A program made the position numbers and the translations under genes. The notes below the pieces were generated by a model, which did no database searches, was not told the DNA's origin, and saw only the letters and a list, made by a program, of their open reading frames with translations. A stretch of 64,000 bases of DNA from NCBI GenBank assembly GCA_030248135.1, contig JASANC010004322.1, positions 1 through 64,000 of the forward strand. The letters run 5' to 3'. The first letter of the stretch is position 1; each line of letters begins with the position of its first letter. Origin of the DNA: Theristus sp. LFF4_11. Taxonomy: Eukaryota; Nematoda; Chromadorea; Monhysterida; Xyalidae. This document shows, one piece after another, positions 33,089 to 44,133 of the stretch.

Positions 33089-33229
33089 CTCGATTTCGTT
33101 CGGCGCAAAGCACTGCATGTCTAAACCGACTTCGAATCGCTCGCGAGTATCATTCACCGTCACGAATCCGTCCTTCTGCTGTAACGGCCACTCCCAGAGT
33201 CTCGACGCGACGACACTTGTGGTGCCCAT
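33089..33229 (-). CDS. Second first exon of the small heat-shock locus (exon 1a), or a broken paralogue
   Basis: A 47-codon exon from the ATG at 33229 to a GAG|GTTGGT donor at 33089. It encodes MGTTSVVASRLWEWPLQQ, then DGFV, ERFEVGLDMQCF and APNEIE. It is homologous to the exon at 28989-28777 and ends at exactly the same domain position and phase. No second copy of exons 2 and 3 is visible between 29.0 and 33.1 kb on either strand. If spliced to 27653-27573 and 26325-26212 it gives a 111-aa protein, essentially the length of nematode HSP-12 proteins. The alternatives are a duplicated gene whose 3' exons were lost when the foldback element arrived, or 3' exons too divergent to see. The intron begins with a tRNA-derived SINE head within about 10 bases. 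Confidence 0.7.
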
Positions 33230-33299
33230 TTTATTTTTTCCTCTGATTTTTTGCTGTAAAAAGATTTCTCATCAAAGTTTTTTAATCTGTTTTTACTGA

Positions 33300-34182
33300 A
33301 AACGACTGTATGAGTGTTTTTTTCAAAAAAACTTCCAGAGAAAAAGTCTTTCCTGAGACTGCGATTAAAGATGCATGAATTCTCAAATGAATTTTTCTGA
33401 GAGATGAGGTGTAAATTAGTTCAACAGAACACAGGAACCTATACACTTAAATGTGCTGCAGGTCATTTGAAACGAAGATTGAAAACGCTTCATTGACCAC
33501 CACATACCTACTCAGTCACTGTGCCGGGGCAATCTAAACTTCCTCTTTATAATAATGCGCTTCAATTTCCATCTCCAGCGAATTGCATTGTTGCATAAAG
33601 TTTTATGATGTTCACGAATGAACGTAGATTTCAATATATCAAAGTACAATTGCCGAAACGCTTTTGTTGCATTTTTGTGCTAGAAGAAGTCTGGTCTGAT
33701 GCAAAAAGGCGCAATTTTATTTTCACATCATTACACTCGTGGCGGTTCATTCTCCCCGTGGTTTATAATTTTGCACAATTTCAAATGGCTGTACCATTTT
33801 GACCAGCGGTCCGAAGAAAAGTTTAATAGTTTACATTTGCTTTATTGCTAAACATGCGGAGAAAGACGTTTTGCGCCTTGTGAAAGTGTCTGACTGCAAC
33901 AATGTGAAACCACAACCTGATAATTTTAGCTGCCTCGACAAACAATACTTTTCAACCTTTATCGCTTCAACAGCTGAATGGGGGAGGGGGTAATTCACTA
34001 TCGGGAAAACGTGCAAAAAACTCGAAACAAAAAAATGCACGAGTAATTGCATGCTTCGGGGCTGGTTTGTTGATATGAGCTGGACTGTTTTTTTTTCTTT
34101 CAAAAATCGTAAAAACAGGAAAGCGAAGTTTCTTGAAAAAAAAACTTTTTTATTGTCCTATCTTTTTAAGCCAAAAGAAGAA
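33300..34182. other. Intergenic region between divergent sHSP exon 1a and membrane-protein gene
   Basis: The two genes diverge from here, so promoters of both should lie within about 0.9 kb. No convincing TATA box or heat-shock element (paired GAA/TTC units at correct spacing) was found. Confidence 0.45.
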
Positions 34183-35915
34183 ATGCAGTTGAAAATTCGC
34201 CCTTTTCAAGTGTTTCTGGTAATCCCCACAATAATCATCAGTGCGCAAGAGAACGAGTCAACGATCAAATCGACAAATGGTATCAAAACAGAAAAACTTT
34301 TGGCGTTTTTCTTATGTCAAATAAGAATACCAGCGTTTTGCTCATTTGAATAGCAAATACCTACTCCGTCGTTTTCACTAACTTTTCTAGCCTTAAATGC
34401 AGACAAAAAAAACCGACCGAGAAACGTAGAGAAACTTTTGCGCAAAACTGAACGCTTTCAGATATAGACCAAAAAACTAACTCGACATTCTGTTCAGCAA
34501 ACACACCGATGGTTCGTCACTCATTTACTTTGTCTGGCCCTTTTTCTTTTGCCTGAGTGAATTAGTGGTGTTTTTCAAGAAACTGGCCCACCAAACAACA
34601 TTTGCCACAAAACTTTAAAAAAAACGCAGACGAAACACCGTTCGTCCGAGGTGGCCAAGCGGCCATCACTGAGCCCGTAGGCATCTCGGCTGAAACAACG
34701 ACCGTTTCAATAATCGCTGGTGTTGTCAGCACTGAACCGGCCACTTCTGTTGGAGGTTCGTAGTGAATAGATTCATTGAATTGTCGAGGTGTCAGTGAAC
34801 CCTTTGGATTGACTATTTCTGCGAGATCAACAATTTGTTAATATAAACAACGTGTCCCGGTGTTTCAGTGCTCATTCAACAACTCTCTCGCTGTCTCTTT
34901 GATCTTTTTTTGAATTTTCAGTAACCCCGTCACTCGTGGCAAACGAATTTGACACCACAAGCTCATCAATCCAACAAGCGGTCACCAATGAAATGCCGCC
35001 AGTTGCGACCGCATCAAACGCTGAGTTTGTTGCAACAACCGAAACAACAACAAAAACGACACCGACTGAATCGACAATGACTCCGCACGTTCCTTTGATC
35101 CCCGTGCCGGAATTCGAGGTCCTCATTTGCGAAACATTAGTGAACCCCCGTTCTAGAGCAGCTTTCAGATCTTTTTTTTGTAATGCATGGATCATGTGAT
35201 TTTCAAGGAAGTATGTGCGTTTCCAGTCGTCCCATCTCGTTTTTTTACAAAATCATGTGATATTGGATGGTCCAAAAAGTTCCAAAAAAAACCTGAAAGC
35301 GCAGCTATGGAGGGAATATGGTTTTGCTGTTTTTGAACATTTGAATTTGTGGTTGCATTTGAATTTGTCTTGTTCAAACATTTCTCACAACAACGCCGAC
35401 GTCGGCTTGGTGAACTACCACTAAGGCAAACTACTAATTTATTTTTACCCGAATGTAAGCTGCTTTTTGGTTTTTTGATCAACCTGAGTTTTAAGTAGAG
35501 GTGGATTATTTTACATAACAAACTCCTTAAAAAATAATAGATCGATTTGATCGATGGGTTCATTCCAAAAGGCATTGAAAGCGGTCACAGAACATTCAGA
35601 TTCTTAATCAATCCCAGCCCAATCCTGGACGCTTTTCAGTTTCCCATAAAATCGTCTGAGGCAACATCGTGCTTGATTGTGATTCTGATAATACTGGCAA
35701 TTGTTGGAATGGCTGTTGTTGGATTCGGCGTGCACTGGTACCATACACGACGCCAAACTGTGAATCAAAGCAACAATAACGATTTTGAACGCCAATTCTC
35801 CAATAACCAGAGATCATTTTCCACCAACTTGGATTATTATCGCACCAGAATCCCGCCAAAATGGAACGTGCCACTACCGACGATTGGTGCAACGTCGCAG
35901 AAACCGAAGAAATGA
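34183..35915 (+). CDS. Predicted type I single-pass membrane protein, 4 exons, unrecognised
   Basis: I do not recognise the family. Proposed exons: 34183-34279, 34630-34755, 34922-35118, 35640-35915; phases 1, 1, 0 agree and the joined frame is 231 aa. Residues 1-22 look like a signal peptide (basic start, hydrophobic FLVIPTIIISA, then AQ). The ectodomain (about 23-149) is rich in Thr/Ser (ETTTVS, TTETTTKTTPTEST) and looks mucin-like. A transmembrane helix (about 151-173, CLIVILIILAIVGMAVVGFG) is followed by HWYHTRR as a stop-transfer signal and an Asn/Gln-rich tail ending QKPKK. Acceptors for exons 3 and 4 are TTTTCAG; that of exon 2 (AAACGCAG) is weak, so this junction is the least certain. 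A MITE begins 98 bp after the stop and carries an AATAAA. Confidence 0.6.
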
Positions 35916-36013
35916 TTTTTTTGAAATTGTTAGTTTCAGTTGTTTTGAATCTGTATTTGGCAAGAATAGCATTCAGGATTATGCATCATTTGAATATTAC
36001 ATTATGCAATGTA

Positions 36014-36477
36014 CCGTATTACCCCCAATAAACCCCCATGGGGGATTAATACGTCAGCGACTTTTAGGGGTGGGGGGGTTTATTGGTGGGGGGGGGATTA
36101 TTGGTGGGGGGGGGTTTATTTACAAAAAATTCTAGGGGTGGGGGTTTGTTGAAAAATGGCAAAAATACATTGCATGGCAGGCAAGAAAGTCGCAGAAACT
36201 TCTACTCTACATAGAAATTTCCTTTTATAACAGCCTTTTGTAATGAAATTACTATTAACTCACCCATTTGGGGCCTTTGGTAGCACAATTTCATCATTTT
36301 CACTGCAACCAGCCACTGAATTCGCTGGGTATGTGTTTCAAACAGGTCTCCAATAATCCCCCATGGGGGATTATTTGTGGGGTGGGGGGGATTATTCGGA
36401 AACTGGTCGGGGGGGGGCGGGGGTTTATTGGTGGGGGGGATTAATGGTGGGGGGGGGGTTTAATGGGGGTAATACGG
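36014..36477. mobile_element. CCGTATTACC MITE, copy 2, just 3' of the membrane-protein gene
   Basis: Ends CCGTATTACCCCC and GGGGGTAATACGG with TA at 36012-36013 and 36478-36479. G-runs of 7-9 bases at both arms. Same core as 13358-13797. An AATAAA at 36027-36032 lies 112-117 bp after the stop codon at 35915. Confidence 0.85.
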
Positions 36478-36548
36478 TAGGTAGTTTTTTTTGAAAATTC
36501 TCACTCATTCATCAATCGGACCGGGGCCATCTTTATAAATTTTAGTCC

Positions 36549-36712
36549 ACCAGTGCTACACCACTGAGCGTCTGATTAATTTGATTAATGAAAAAGTTTC
36601 AGTTGCCTCACATCACGTTGAAGAGCAGATATTGGTGAATTAGTTTGCGTAAAAAGCGGAGCTGTAGTGTTTCATGCTTTCATTTAGCGACTCAGTGGTG
36701 TAGCACTCAGGA
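36549..36712. repeat. Inverted repeat GTGCTACACCACTGAG
   Basis: AGTGCTACACCACTGAGCG at about 36551 is matched by CTCAGTGGTGTAGCACTC at about 36695-36712. A related GTGCTACACCACTCAAGAGC is at about 5830. Origin not recognised. Confidence 0.6.
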
Positions 36713-37301
36713 CTATTATCTTTTCGTGCGAAGGAGGTGGAGTAATGTTGAATATGAGTGGAAAAGCCGCACAGCTGAAAAGCTGTTTCGCCCTTGAACG
36801 TAGTTCGAATATGAATTAAAATAAATTTATTTAGTGAGAAAAGATTCTGATTGGTCTTTTTCTCAGTTTCTTGCACAAATCTGCCGCCGGAATACGTTAC
36901 TGATTTCAAATTGTGCGCGTGCGTGCAACTATCTGTGCGTGCAAACGCATGTTGTGATACGTTGATTCAGAAAAATTATAAACAAATTATAAATTTATGA
37001 ATAAATAAGCTTTTATAAAACTGGTCCCAGTGTCTAGGAGACCATGATCAGTTTCTCTGTCTAACCTTCTGCTTTGTTAAAGAATTCAAACAAAAAGTGT
37101 CAAATAAAATTTGCCAAAAAAATCGTTTTTTCAACTTCTTTCCTTTGGTAGATAAAAGCTATTCAGTTCTGAAAAATAAAACACGCTCAGTAAGAAAGAT
37201 GGAGGGGTGGGGTACCACCCTAGCACAAAGTTGCGCCTTGTGGTAGGGGGTCCCGTGACACCCACCGCCAATCCCGGGACTCCTGTGGGTACCCCCCCAC
37301 C

Positions 37302-38057
37302 TAGAGATGTCAAGAAAAAAAAATTTTCTATTTTTTTTCTTTTTTAAAAAAAATTTTTTTTTAAATTTTTTTTTTAAAAATGAAAGTTGTTCAGAATTTT
37401 TCAGGGAGTCCGAATATCACCATCTGAGGAGCCACCGACTTACCATATGACCCCCACTCATATGGGAGGAGGGTGAAAATTTCAGACTTGGTTTCGGCGA
37501 CCCCATTTTCCCACCGACGACATCACGTCTCGTGTTTTGCCTCTCAATTCACCTCAAATAACATGGAAACAAGTTCCACAACAAACCGGTGTGATCACGC
37601 TGACGACACGAGGCGAAACAGCAACGAGCAACCAACGAAGTTACGCTTGCAGTGGCAGACAGTGCAATTTCCACCTTTCGAGATCCTGAAAAACGATGCG
37701 TAAATGTGAGTTCTCTGCTTCTATCTCACCTTAGCGACATCGGAATTTGTTGAACTAGCCTTTGCGACGCTCAAGTACTTCAATGCGCGAGTCGATCATC
37801 ACTCACCAAGGCTGAAAACAGTCGATAAATCAATCCAGAATACCACCTGCAGCGTTGAAGACTAAGTGACAAGGTAAAGTCAAAGAAAATTTTTGTTGAA
37901 CTTTCGAAAAATTATGCCAAAAACGGCATTTTCAGGGCACATTAAAGAAAAAATTTCAAAAATTTTTAATAAAAAAAATAAAAAAAATGCTCATTTTTTT
38001 TACTTTTTTTGTTAAAAAAAATTAAAAAAAATTTTTTTTTTGACCCTTACATCTCTA
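37302..38057. mobile_element. TAGAGATGT-family hAT-like element, TSD CCCCCACC
   Basis: Termini TAGAGATGTCAAG and CCCTTACATCTCTA with perfect duplication CCCCCACC (37294-37301, 38058-38065). The interior is a diverged relative of the TAGGGTTGTTAAA family (GGGAGTCCGAATATCACC, CATATGGGAGG, AGTTCAACAAAAATTTTC in reverse). A deletion derivative with AGATGTCAAAA ... GTTACATCTCTA is at about 38290-38438. Confidence 0.8.
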
Positions 38058-38439
38058 CCCCCACCCCATCCTGAGTCGGCACCTAGCCCCCCCCCCGTGG
38101 GTCGGGTGCCCACCCTCTCTCAAAATGTTGCCAAATCATATTTTTGGTCAAAAATCACAATTTTTTTCCCTTGAGTGATTTAGCACAACTTTGTTTTTCA
38201 AAATTAAAAAAAACTAAAAAAAACATTAAAAAATGACGGTTTTTTAACAGCCCTAGCCAGTCGCGAAAGTGCGGGGGGGGGGGTGGGTGGAGATGTCAAA
38301 AAAAAATTATGCCAAAAACGGCATTTTCAGGGTACATTAAAGAAAAAATTTCAAAAATTTTTAATAAAAAAAAATAAAAAAATGCTCATTTTTTTACTTA
38401 AAAAAAATAAAAATTTTTTTTTTGACCGTTACATCTCTA

Positions 38440-39815
38440 CCCCCACCCCCCCCTCGTCTTCGGTTCGGTACTGCTCTGAAAACCTCAAATTTGGCACAAT
38501 TTTTCGAATGTTCAACAAAAATTTTCTTTGATATTACCTCGTAATAGTCGTAAAACCGTCAGCAGTCGATTTTGGACCGTTTTACCTAGGGTTGTTAAAC
38601 AAAAATGAAAATTTTTTTAAAAAAAAAAAGTGATTAAAAAAAAAACAAAAATGCCGATTTTTTTTTTTTTTAAATTCGAAAAATTTTCCTCTAATATGCT
38701 CTGAAAACCTCAATTTTGGCAAAATTTTTCGAAAGTTCAACAAAAATTTTCTTTGATTATACCTCGTAAAACCTTCAGCAGTCGATTTTGGGCCGTTTTA
38801 CCGACTGATTTTAGGCTACGACAACATCTGCGATGAAGTTTTTGAGCGTCCCAAAGCTTGGCCTACCATTTCCTTCCGATGCAGATAAGGTGACGATTCG
38901 CCTCGCAGAGCGTCCGATTGTGCTCGCTGCTCCGTTTGCAAGCGCTACGTTGTCTGGTTGCTTGCTGCTTCGTGTCGTGTCGTCGCAACACCATCAGAAG
39001 AATTGATCGAATTTCAAGGCGGTATGTATGTTTGTCTTCACTTTAGCATTAGTTTAGCTGGGGACAATTAGTGACGTTTTGGAGGTCAAAACACAAGAAG
39101 AGGCATGGTGACGGTTTGGAAAAGGGGTAATTGAGGTCACCAAAACAAAATCTGCAAAGTTCCGTCATATGGGAGTCATTCGGGAGGCGCTTGCATATCA
39201 TATGTGGTTCTTCGGACTCCCTGATTGATTTAGCACAACTTTGATTTTTGAAATTTTTTTTTTTAAAAAATTTAAAAAAAAAAACAAAAATGACGATTTT
39301 TGTTTTTTTTAACAACCCTAGTTTTACCGACTGATTTTAGGCTTCGACAACATCTGCGATGAAGTTTTTGAGCGTCCCAAAGCTTGGCTTACCATTTCCG
39401 ATGCAGATAAGTTGACGATTCGCCCCGCAGAGCGTCCGAGCTGCTCCGTTTGCAAGTGCTACGTTGTCTGGTTGCTGCTTCGTGTCGTGTCGTCGCGACT
39501 CGCGACATCATCAGAAGAATTGATCGAATTTCAAGGCGGTATGTTTGTCTTCACTTTAGCTGGGGAAATTAGTGACGTTTTGGGGGTCAAACACAAGAAG
39601 AGGCATGGTAACGGTTTGGAAAAGGCGTAATTGAGGTCACCAAAACAAAATCTGCAAAATTCCGCCATACGGGAGTCATTCGGGAGGCGCTTGCATATCA
39701 TATGTGGTTCTTCGAACTCCCTGATTGATTTAGCACAACTTTGATTTTTGAAATTAAAAAAAATTACAAAAAAACAAAAATGACGATTTTTGTTTTTGTT
39801 TTTTTAACAACCCTA
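38440..39815 (+). mobile_element. Host copy of the TAGGGTTGTTAAA family, interrupted by a sister element
   Basis: The left part ends at the target site GTTTTACC; the right part continues with GACTGATTTTAGGCTTCGAC and ends TTTTTAACAACCCTA. Block order is the same as in 38587-39320. Its left terminus merges with the TAGAGATGT derivative at about 38290-38438 and is not resolved. Confidence 0.7.
38587..39320 (+). mobile_element. TAGGGTTGTTAAA-family hAT-like element, TSD GTTTTACC
   Basis: Termini TAGGGTTGTTAAAC (38587) and TTTAACAACCCTA (to 39320) with perfect duplication GTTTTACC (38579-38586, 39321-39328). It is 734 bp long with no transposase frame. It is inserted into another copy of its own family: about 38440-38586 and 39321-39815 form a second element that resumes exactly after the duplication and ends AACAACCCTA near 39815. 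Confidence 0.88.
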
Positions 39816-40434
39816 CCCTTACTCAATTTCAGTTGCATTCATATTTATTAATCTAAAAATGGAGCGCAAAAGCGCATCAAATGAATTACGCACGAACGAA
39901 TAAACACAAACAATAAAGAATTGAATGACGCTGAAACAAGCAACCGTCATCGTCATACTCATGTGCATCGAGCTTTTCCAACCGTCTTCTTTGCACGCTG
40001 TTGCATGTTTGCGGTTCCTCTGACGAAGTGAAACGCAGACGCATGACTATTGACCTGAACATGCCACCACATACGTCATTGCCTTTTGAGTTTTTTTATC
40101 TGCATCATCTGGATCTGATTCACTTTCCCTCCCCCTCGCATGTTTTTTCGATGACGTCACGTGTTTTTACAACTTTAATAAAAAATTGCTTGTAGCTTGT
40201 TTAATCTGGAACCTGTTTGACGTTGCGCGAGGCGACTGTCTTCGCAATTTGCTTGTTTGAATCAATCGGCACGACACGACGCACGACACAGTCAATACTG
40301 TCGCGATCATTGTTTATGCGCATGCTTTTTCCGTAAAACTACAAAGCTAAACCGGAGCTGGAGCTGATCCCTGATCCCAATGTTTCACCCCTTCAACAAA
40401 GCTGTCAATCAAGGCACTTTCACTTTGTTAAAAA

Positions 40435-40535
40435 GGCTTCACTTAGGATTAGGATTAGGTTTAGGATTAGGAACCTACAACGACTTCATTAGGATTAGGA
40501 TTGGGCTTAGGATTAGGAACCTACAACGACTTCAT
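40435..40535 (+). repeat. Degenerate TTAGGA tract
   Basis: Two tandem blocks of TTAGGATTAGGATTAGG/TTTAGGATTAGG, each followed by AACCTACAACGACTTCATT. They resemble interstitial telomere-like repeats but no unit is regular enough to call telomeric. Confidence 0.7.
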
Positions 40536-41249
40536 TGAAACCGAACTAAACAACAAAACAGACTGTAAACTTGGCTTTGGTTTAGTAATGTAGGCAAAGC
40601 TGCTTTTTCGCCGAACGAACAATCATAGATAACATTGGAGAAGCCGTATTTGTTGTTTCTTTTTTTCAGTTTTCATTCTCAACACACTTGCTTTGTAATT
40701 GTTTCGAATGTTTCACTGCTTTGTCTGCTGACGAACACGATTGCAATTGTAAGTGGCGTCATTTTTGCCCGCTATCTTGTAGTCGGTGGTGGTGGTGGTG
40801 TTTGTAAATCGTATTTTCTGTCTGTTCTGTTCGTCTCCGCGCAAGCACTGAATCAATTTTTGAGTGTGTCGTCTCTGTTTCTTGTACCGTTTCTCCATTT
40901 CATTATCTTCTTCGCGCGTCGCTCGCTTTGATCGGCATTAGAAAATGCGCACACGTGTGCAGGAGATCAGTTACTTTGCAGTTTTCTGCGCACAAAAGTT
41001 TTCCAATGCCTCTTTAAAAACGTTGCAGAAAATCGGACTGAGAAAAACAAAACGCACTTCTTATTCAGTGTCATTCGTATTGATCGATCCAGTCTTTGTT
41101 TTCGACCACATTTCAAATAATGCTGCGCTGGTGTATTATTTCGCGACGCAGATCAATATTCATGATTCTTTTCTTTTTCGAAAGTGCGCAATCGCATTGA
41201 TCGAACTTTCTTCCATCTTGTCACACATGTGATGTAATTTGTTTTTGTG

Positions 41250-41325
41250 TTTTTCTCTCTCTCTCTCTCGATTTTCTCTTTCCATTTCACACGTGCAGCA
41301 CACACACACACACACACACAGCAGA
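41250..41325 (+). repeat. (CT)n / (AC)n microsatellite
   Basis: CTCTCTCTCTCTCTCG near 41254 and CACACACACACACACACA near 41301. The open frames across it come from the low complexity. Confidence 0.9.
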
Positions 41326-41553
41326 CACTGCACGGCACACACAGACAGACGCTGTAGCAGCAGCAATGCGCTGTGCACATGGAATAATGGAAAACGACTA
41401 TGGAGAAATCGGCACAAAAAAAATGCTGAAAATACTGACAGACTGCTGTGCTGTCCGCTCTGCACCGCACAAGCAAACACCAACGGTGTGGTCGGCACGT
41501 GCATGGTTGTTCCCGTTTTTTTTTGCTATTTTCGTCACTGTATGGTACTGGGC

Positions 41554-42721
41554 TAGGGTTAGGGGGGAAAAAAAATCCGGATTTTTTTTTAAATTAAAAA
41601 AAAAATTAAAAAAAATTTTTTTTTACAAGTTAGGTTTGTTCGAAGCGTCTCGTCGAGCTGAGTTCATCTAGACTATTTTCAGAACGATCCGGAAAACTAT
41701 AAGAGCGAAAATCGTGTTTTATTGAAATTATGTCCATTTCATAGAGGGAAAGTTGCATTTTCAACAGTAAAACAGGACAATTTTCGACGTGTACTTGAAT
41801 ATTGAACCGTTCTTAGTTGTTCCTCTTTAGAAAATTACCAAAATTTGACTGTGTTCAAAAATTCCTGTTTGCTGTAGCTAAGTCGGCAACCCCTGTCGAC
41901 CCGGTCGCCCCCCCCCCCCAAGACACTTACTTTCAGGTTCAACCAGCTATGCTATCTGCCACATGGCGAGAGCCCACTCTTCAAATCATCGTATCGAAAA
42001 CACGTACCATGATTTCGCGATCACGTTGCGGGCAACTGACAGACGCAAGTTTAACACGTTAGTTTAGCTCAGCACGCAAGTTTTAACATGTGGCCATGTT
42101 ATCGGGTATCTGAAACGGTCGTGTGATGTGGTATTAATGGATGTTCGATCGTTGCGGGCAACTGACAGACGCAAGTTTAACACGTTAGTTTAGCTCAGCA
42201 CGCAAGTTTTAACATGTGGCCATGTTATCGGGTATCTGAAAAACGGTCGTGTGATGTGGTATTAACCAACATCCCCGCTCCAATTGTTTAACAATATATC
42301 GCACAACTCCATTGTAGACCTATAACGTACGCCAATCAACAAGATATCATGTTCATCTCATGGCCTACCGACTGAAAAAACATGTTCTAAGTTGCAAGAA
42401 AACGATTTCTGAAACGATATTTCAATTCAGTTAAGTCATTTCAACGCTAAAAATTGACTCTAGAAGTCATCCAAATCGAAAAACATGGAGTACGTCGGTC
42501 AAAATGACCAAATAATGACATGTACCTAAGCACACAAAGAAGTTGGGAAGAAAATTTGGTTTGAACTTTCAAAAAATTATGCCATAAATCGAATTTTCAG
42601 AGCAAAGTAGAAGAAAAATTTTTCAAATTTTTTTTAAGTTTGAAAAAAAAAATCCAAATTTTTTTAAAAAAAAACGAAAAAAAAATTAAAAAAATTTTTT
42701 TTTTCAAAGCCCCTAACCCTA
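41554..42721. mobile_element. TAGGGTTAGGGG-family hAT-like element, copy 2, TSD TACTGGGC
   Basis: Same termini as 8237-9293, with a different perfect 8-bp duplication, TACTGGGC (41546-41553, 42722-42729). It is 1,168 bp long; the extra ~111 bp comes from an internal tandem duplication starting GTTGCGGGCAACTG at 42025 and again at 42151. High identity to copy 1 implies recent movement. Confidence 0.9.
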
Positions 42722-43760
42722 TACTGGGCGGCAGAACTGGTCGTTTCGCCTCTTATTGTGTTGTATTGGAAATTTTGTGAAATTTCTTTCGAATTTAAAA
42801 ATGAGAAGCGAATTCACGCTGTTGGGGTGAGGTTTGGTGAATTCATCGCACCTGAGAAAAGGTGAAGTTATCAATTTTCCACTTGCACCTTGCTGTGTTG
42901 TTGTAGATTGTGGATTGTAACAGTGCCTGTTTTTGGTGAGTTCTCTCGTTTGTCTTCTCTCTCTCTTGATCTCATAATCGTTTTACCTGAAATGCATTCT
43001 TTGACTTGTGAATTTCAAATAATTTTACTGTGTCCAGTAAATTGGTAATGAGCGTTTTTTTCACCGGCATTCTCACAGTACTACCGACAAGTGTGCACTG
43101 ATCTACACTGATCTTCCCAACGTCGCTCGCTCGCTCGCTTGTACGTTCGTTAAATGTTCGCGCGCACACACACAAAAGTTCGTTATTTTATTTTATTTCA
43201 TTATTACATTTTTGCTACTCCAACATACCGTACTGCTGCTGTCTGTGTGTATTATGTTATGTCTCTCTCAACAAGTCGACCTGCGCCACACGAAATGTGT
43301 CTATTCTTGTATTGAACAGGCTTGAATCAACCTCATACCACAGCACCTTGAAACATCTGGGAATTTTCCGAAATTTTGACATTTTTTGTGATTTTGCTAG
43401 CGGAAGTAGCGTTTAAGATCGTTTTTACTGGGTTCGTGTAGCGAATACGAATCCCATAGTTTTTTTTAAGATTGGTTGATTGTAGTTGAACAGTGAGCTT
43501 AAAATGCAGAACACAACTTATTACCTGTCGTTTTAGTGTCGGTATCGGCCAGTTTAACCAATACACCGCAAACGGTGAATATAATGCATTATTGCAAAAT
43601 CTATTGTCGCTCTCTCTTTCAGTCTTTACATATATTCTTCCCCATTCACCAATACGAAGTCTGCACGCGCGCAGAAACACATCAAGTATTTGTGTCTATC
43701 TTTGTGTCCATGTGTTTTACATTCATTTAGAGACACCGACACCTTTAATATGGCCAGCAC

Positions 43761-44133
43761 TAGGGTTGGCATGGGAAATAAAACCGTTTTTTCCAAAAAA
43801 CCAGTTTTATTTCAAGTTTTTTTGCGGAAAAAAACGGTTTTTACCCCACATTGTTTTTGAAACTTTCGGTACTTCAAAACTATTAGGTTGGTTGATGTCG
43901 CAAAATTATATGTCGCAAAACTGAAAAATAGGCTGTGTAAAACTGGATTTGTAAATTACATATCAGATCTACAGTTCTTGAAACTTTAGATGCTAATTTC
44001 GACTGTATTTTTTAGTCTTAATTGGAGGGGCCAACTTCTGGACATTTTTGGGTGCCGGGAAAAATTGGGAAATAAAACGGTTTTAAACCGGTTTTTTCCT
44101 GGCTATATAAAAAACCGTTTTTTACCAACCTTA
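43761..44133. mobile_element. TAGGGTTGG-type hAT-like MITE, decayed TSD
   Basis: Begins TAGGGTTGGCATGGG, ends TTTTTTACCAACCTTA, with self-complementary AAACCGGTTTTTTCC-type runs inside. Flanks GCCAGCAC and CCCACCAC match at 6 of 8 positions. A related segment (GGGAAATAAAACGGTTTTAA, ending TTTTTACCATCCCTA) is at about 48660-49013. Confidence 0.55.

Larger units (their letters stand above)
39820..41553. other. Repeat and low-complexity DNA, no supported gene
   Basis: Contains the TTAGGA tracts and microsatellites. Open frames of up to 100 codons are hydrophobic T-rich translations without a plausible start or splice context. Confidence 0.5.

Noticed and set aside
33230..33420. Heat-shock element upstream of sHSP exon 1a
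   Set aside because: GAA and TTC units occur (for example around 33340) but not in the required alternating 5-bp spacing.
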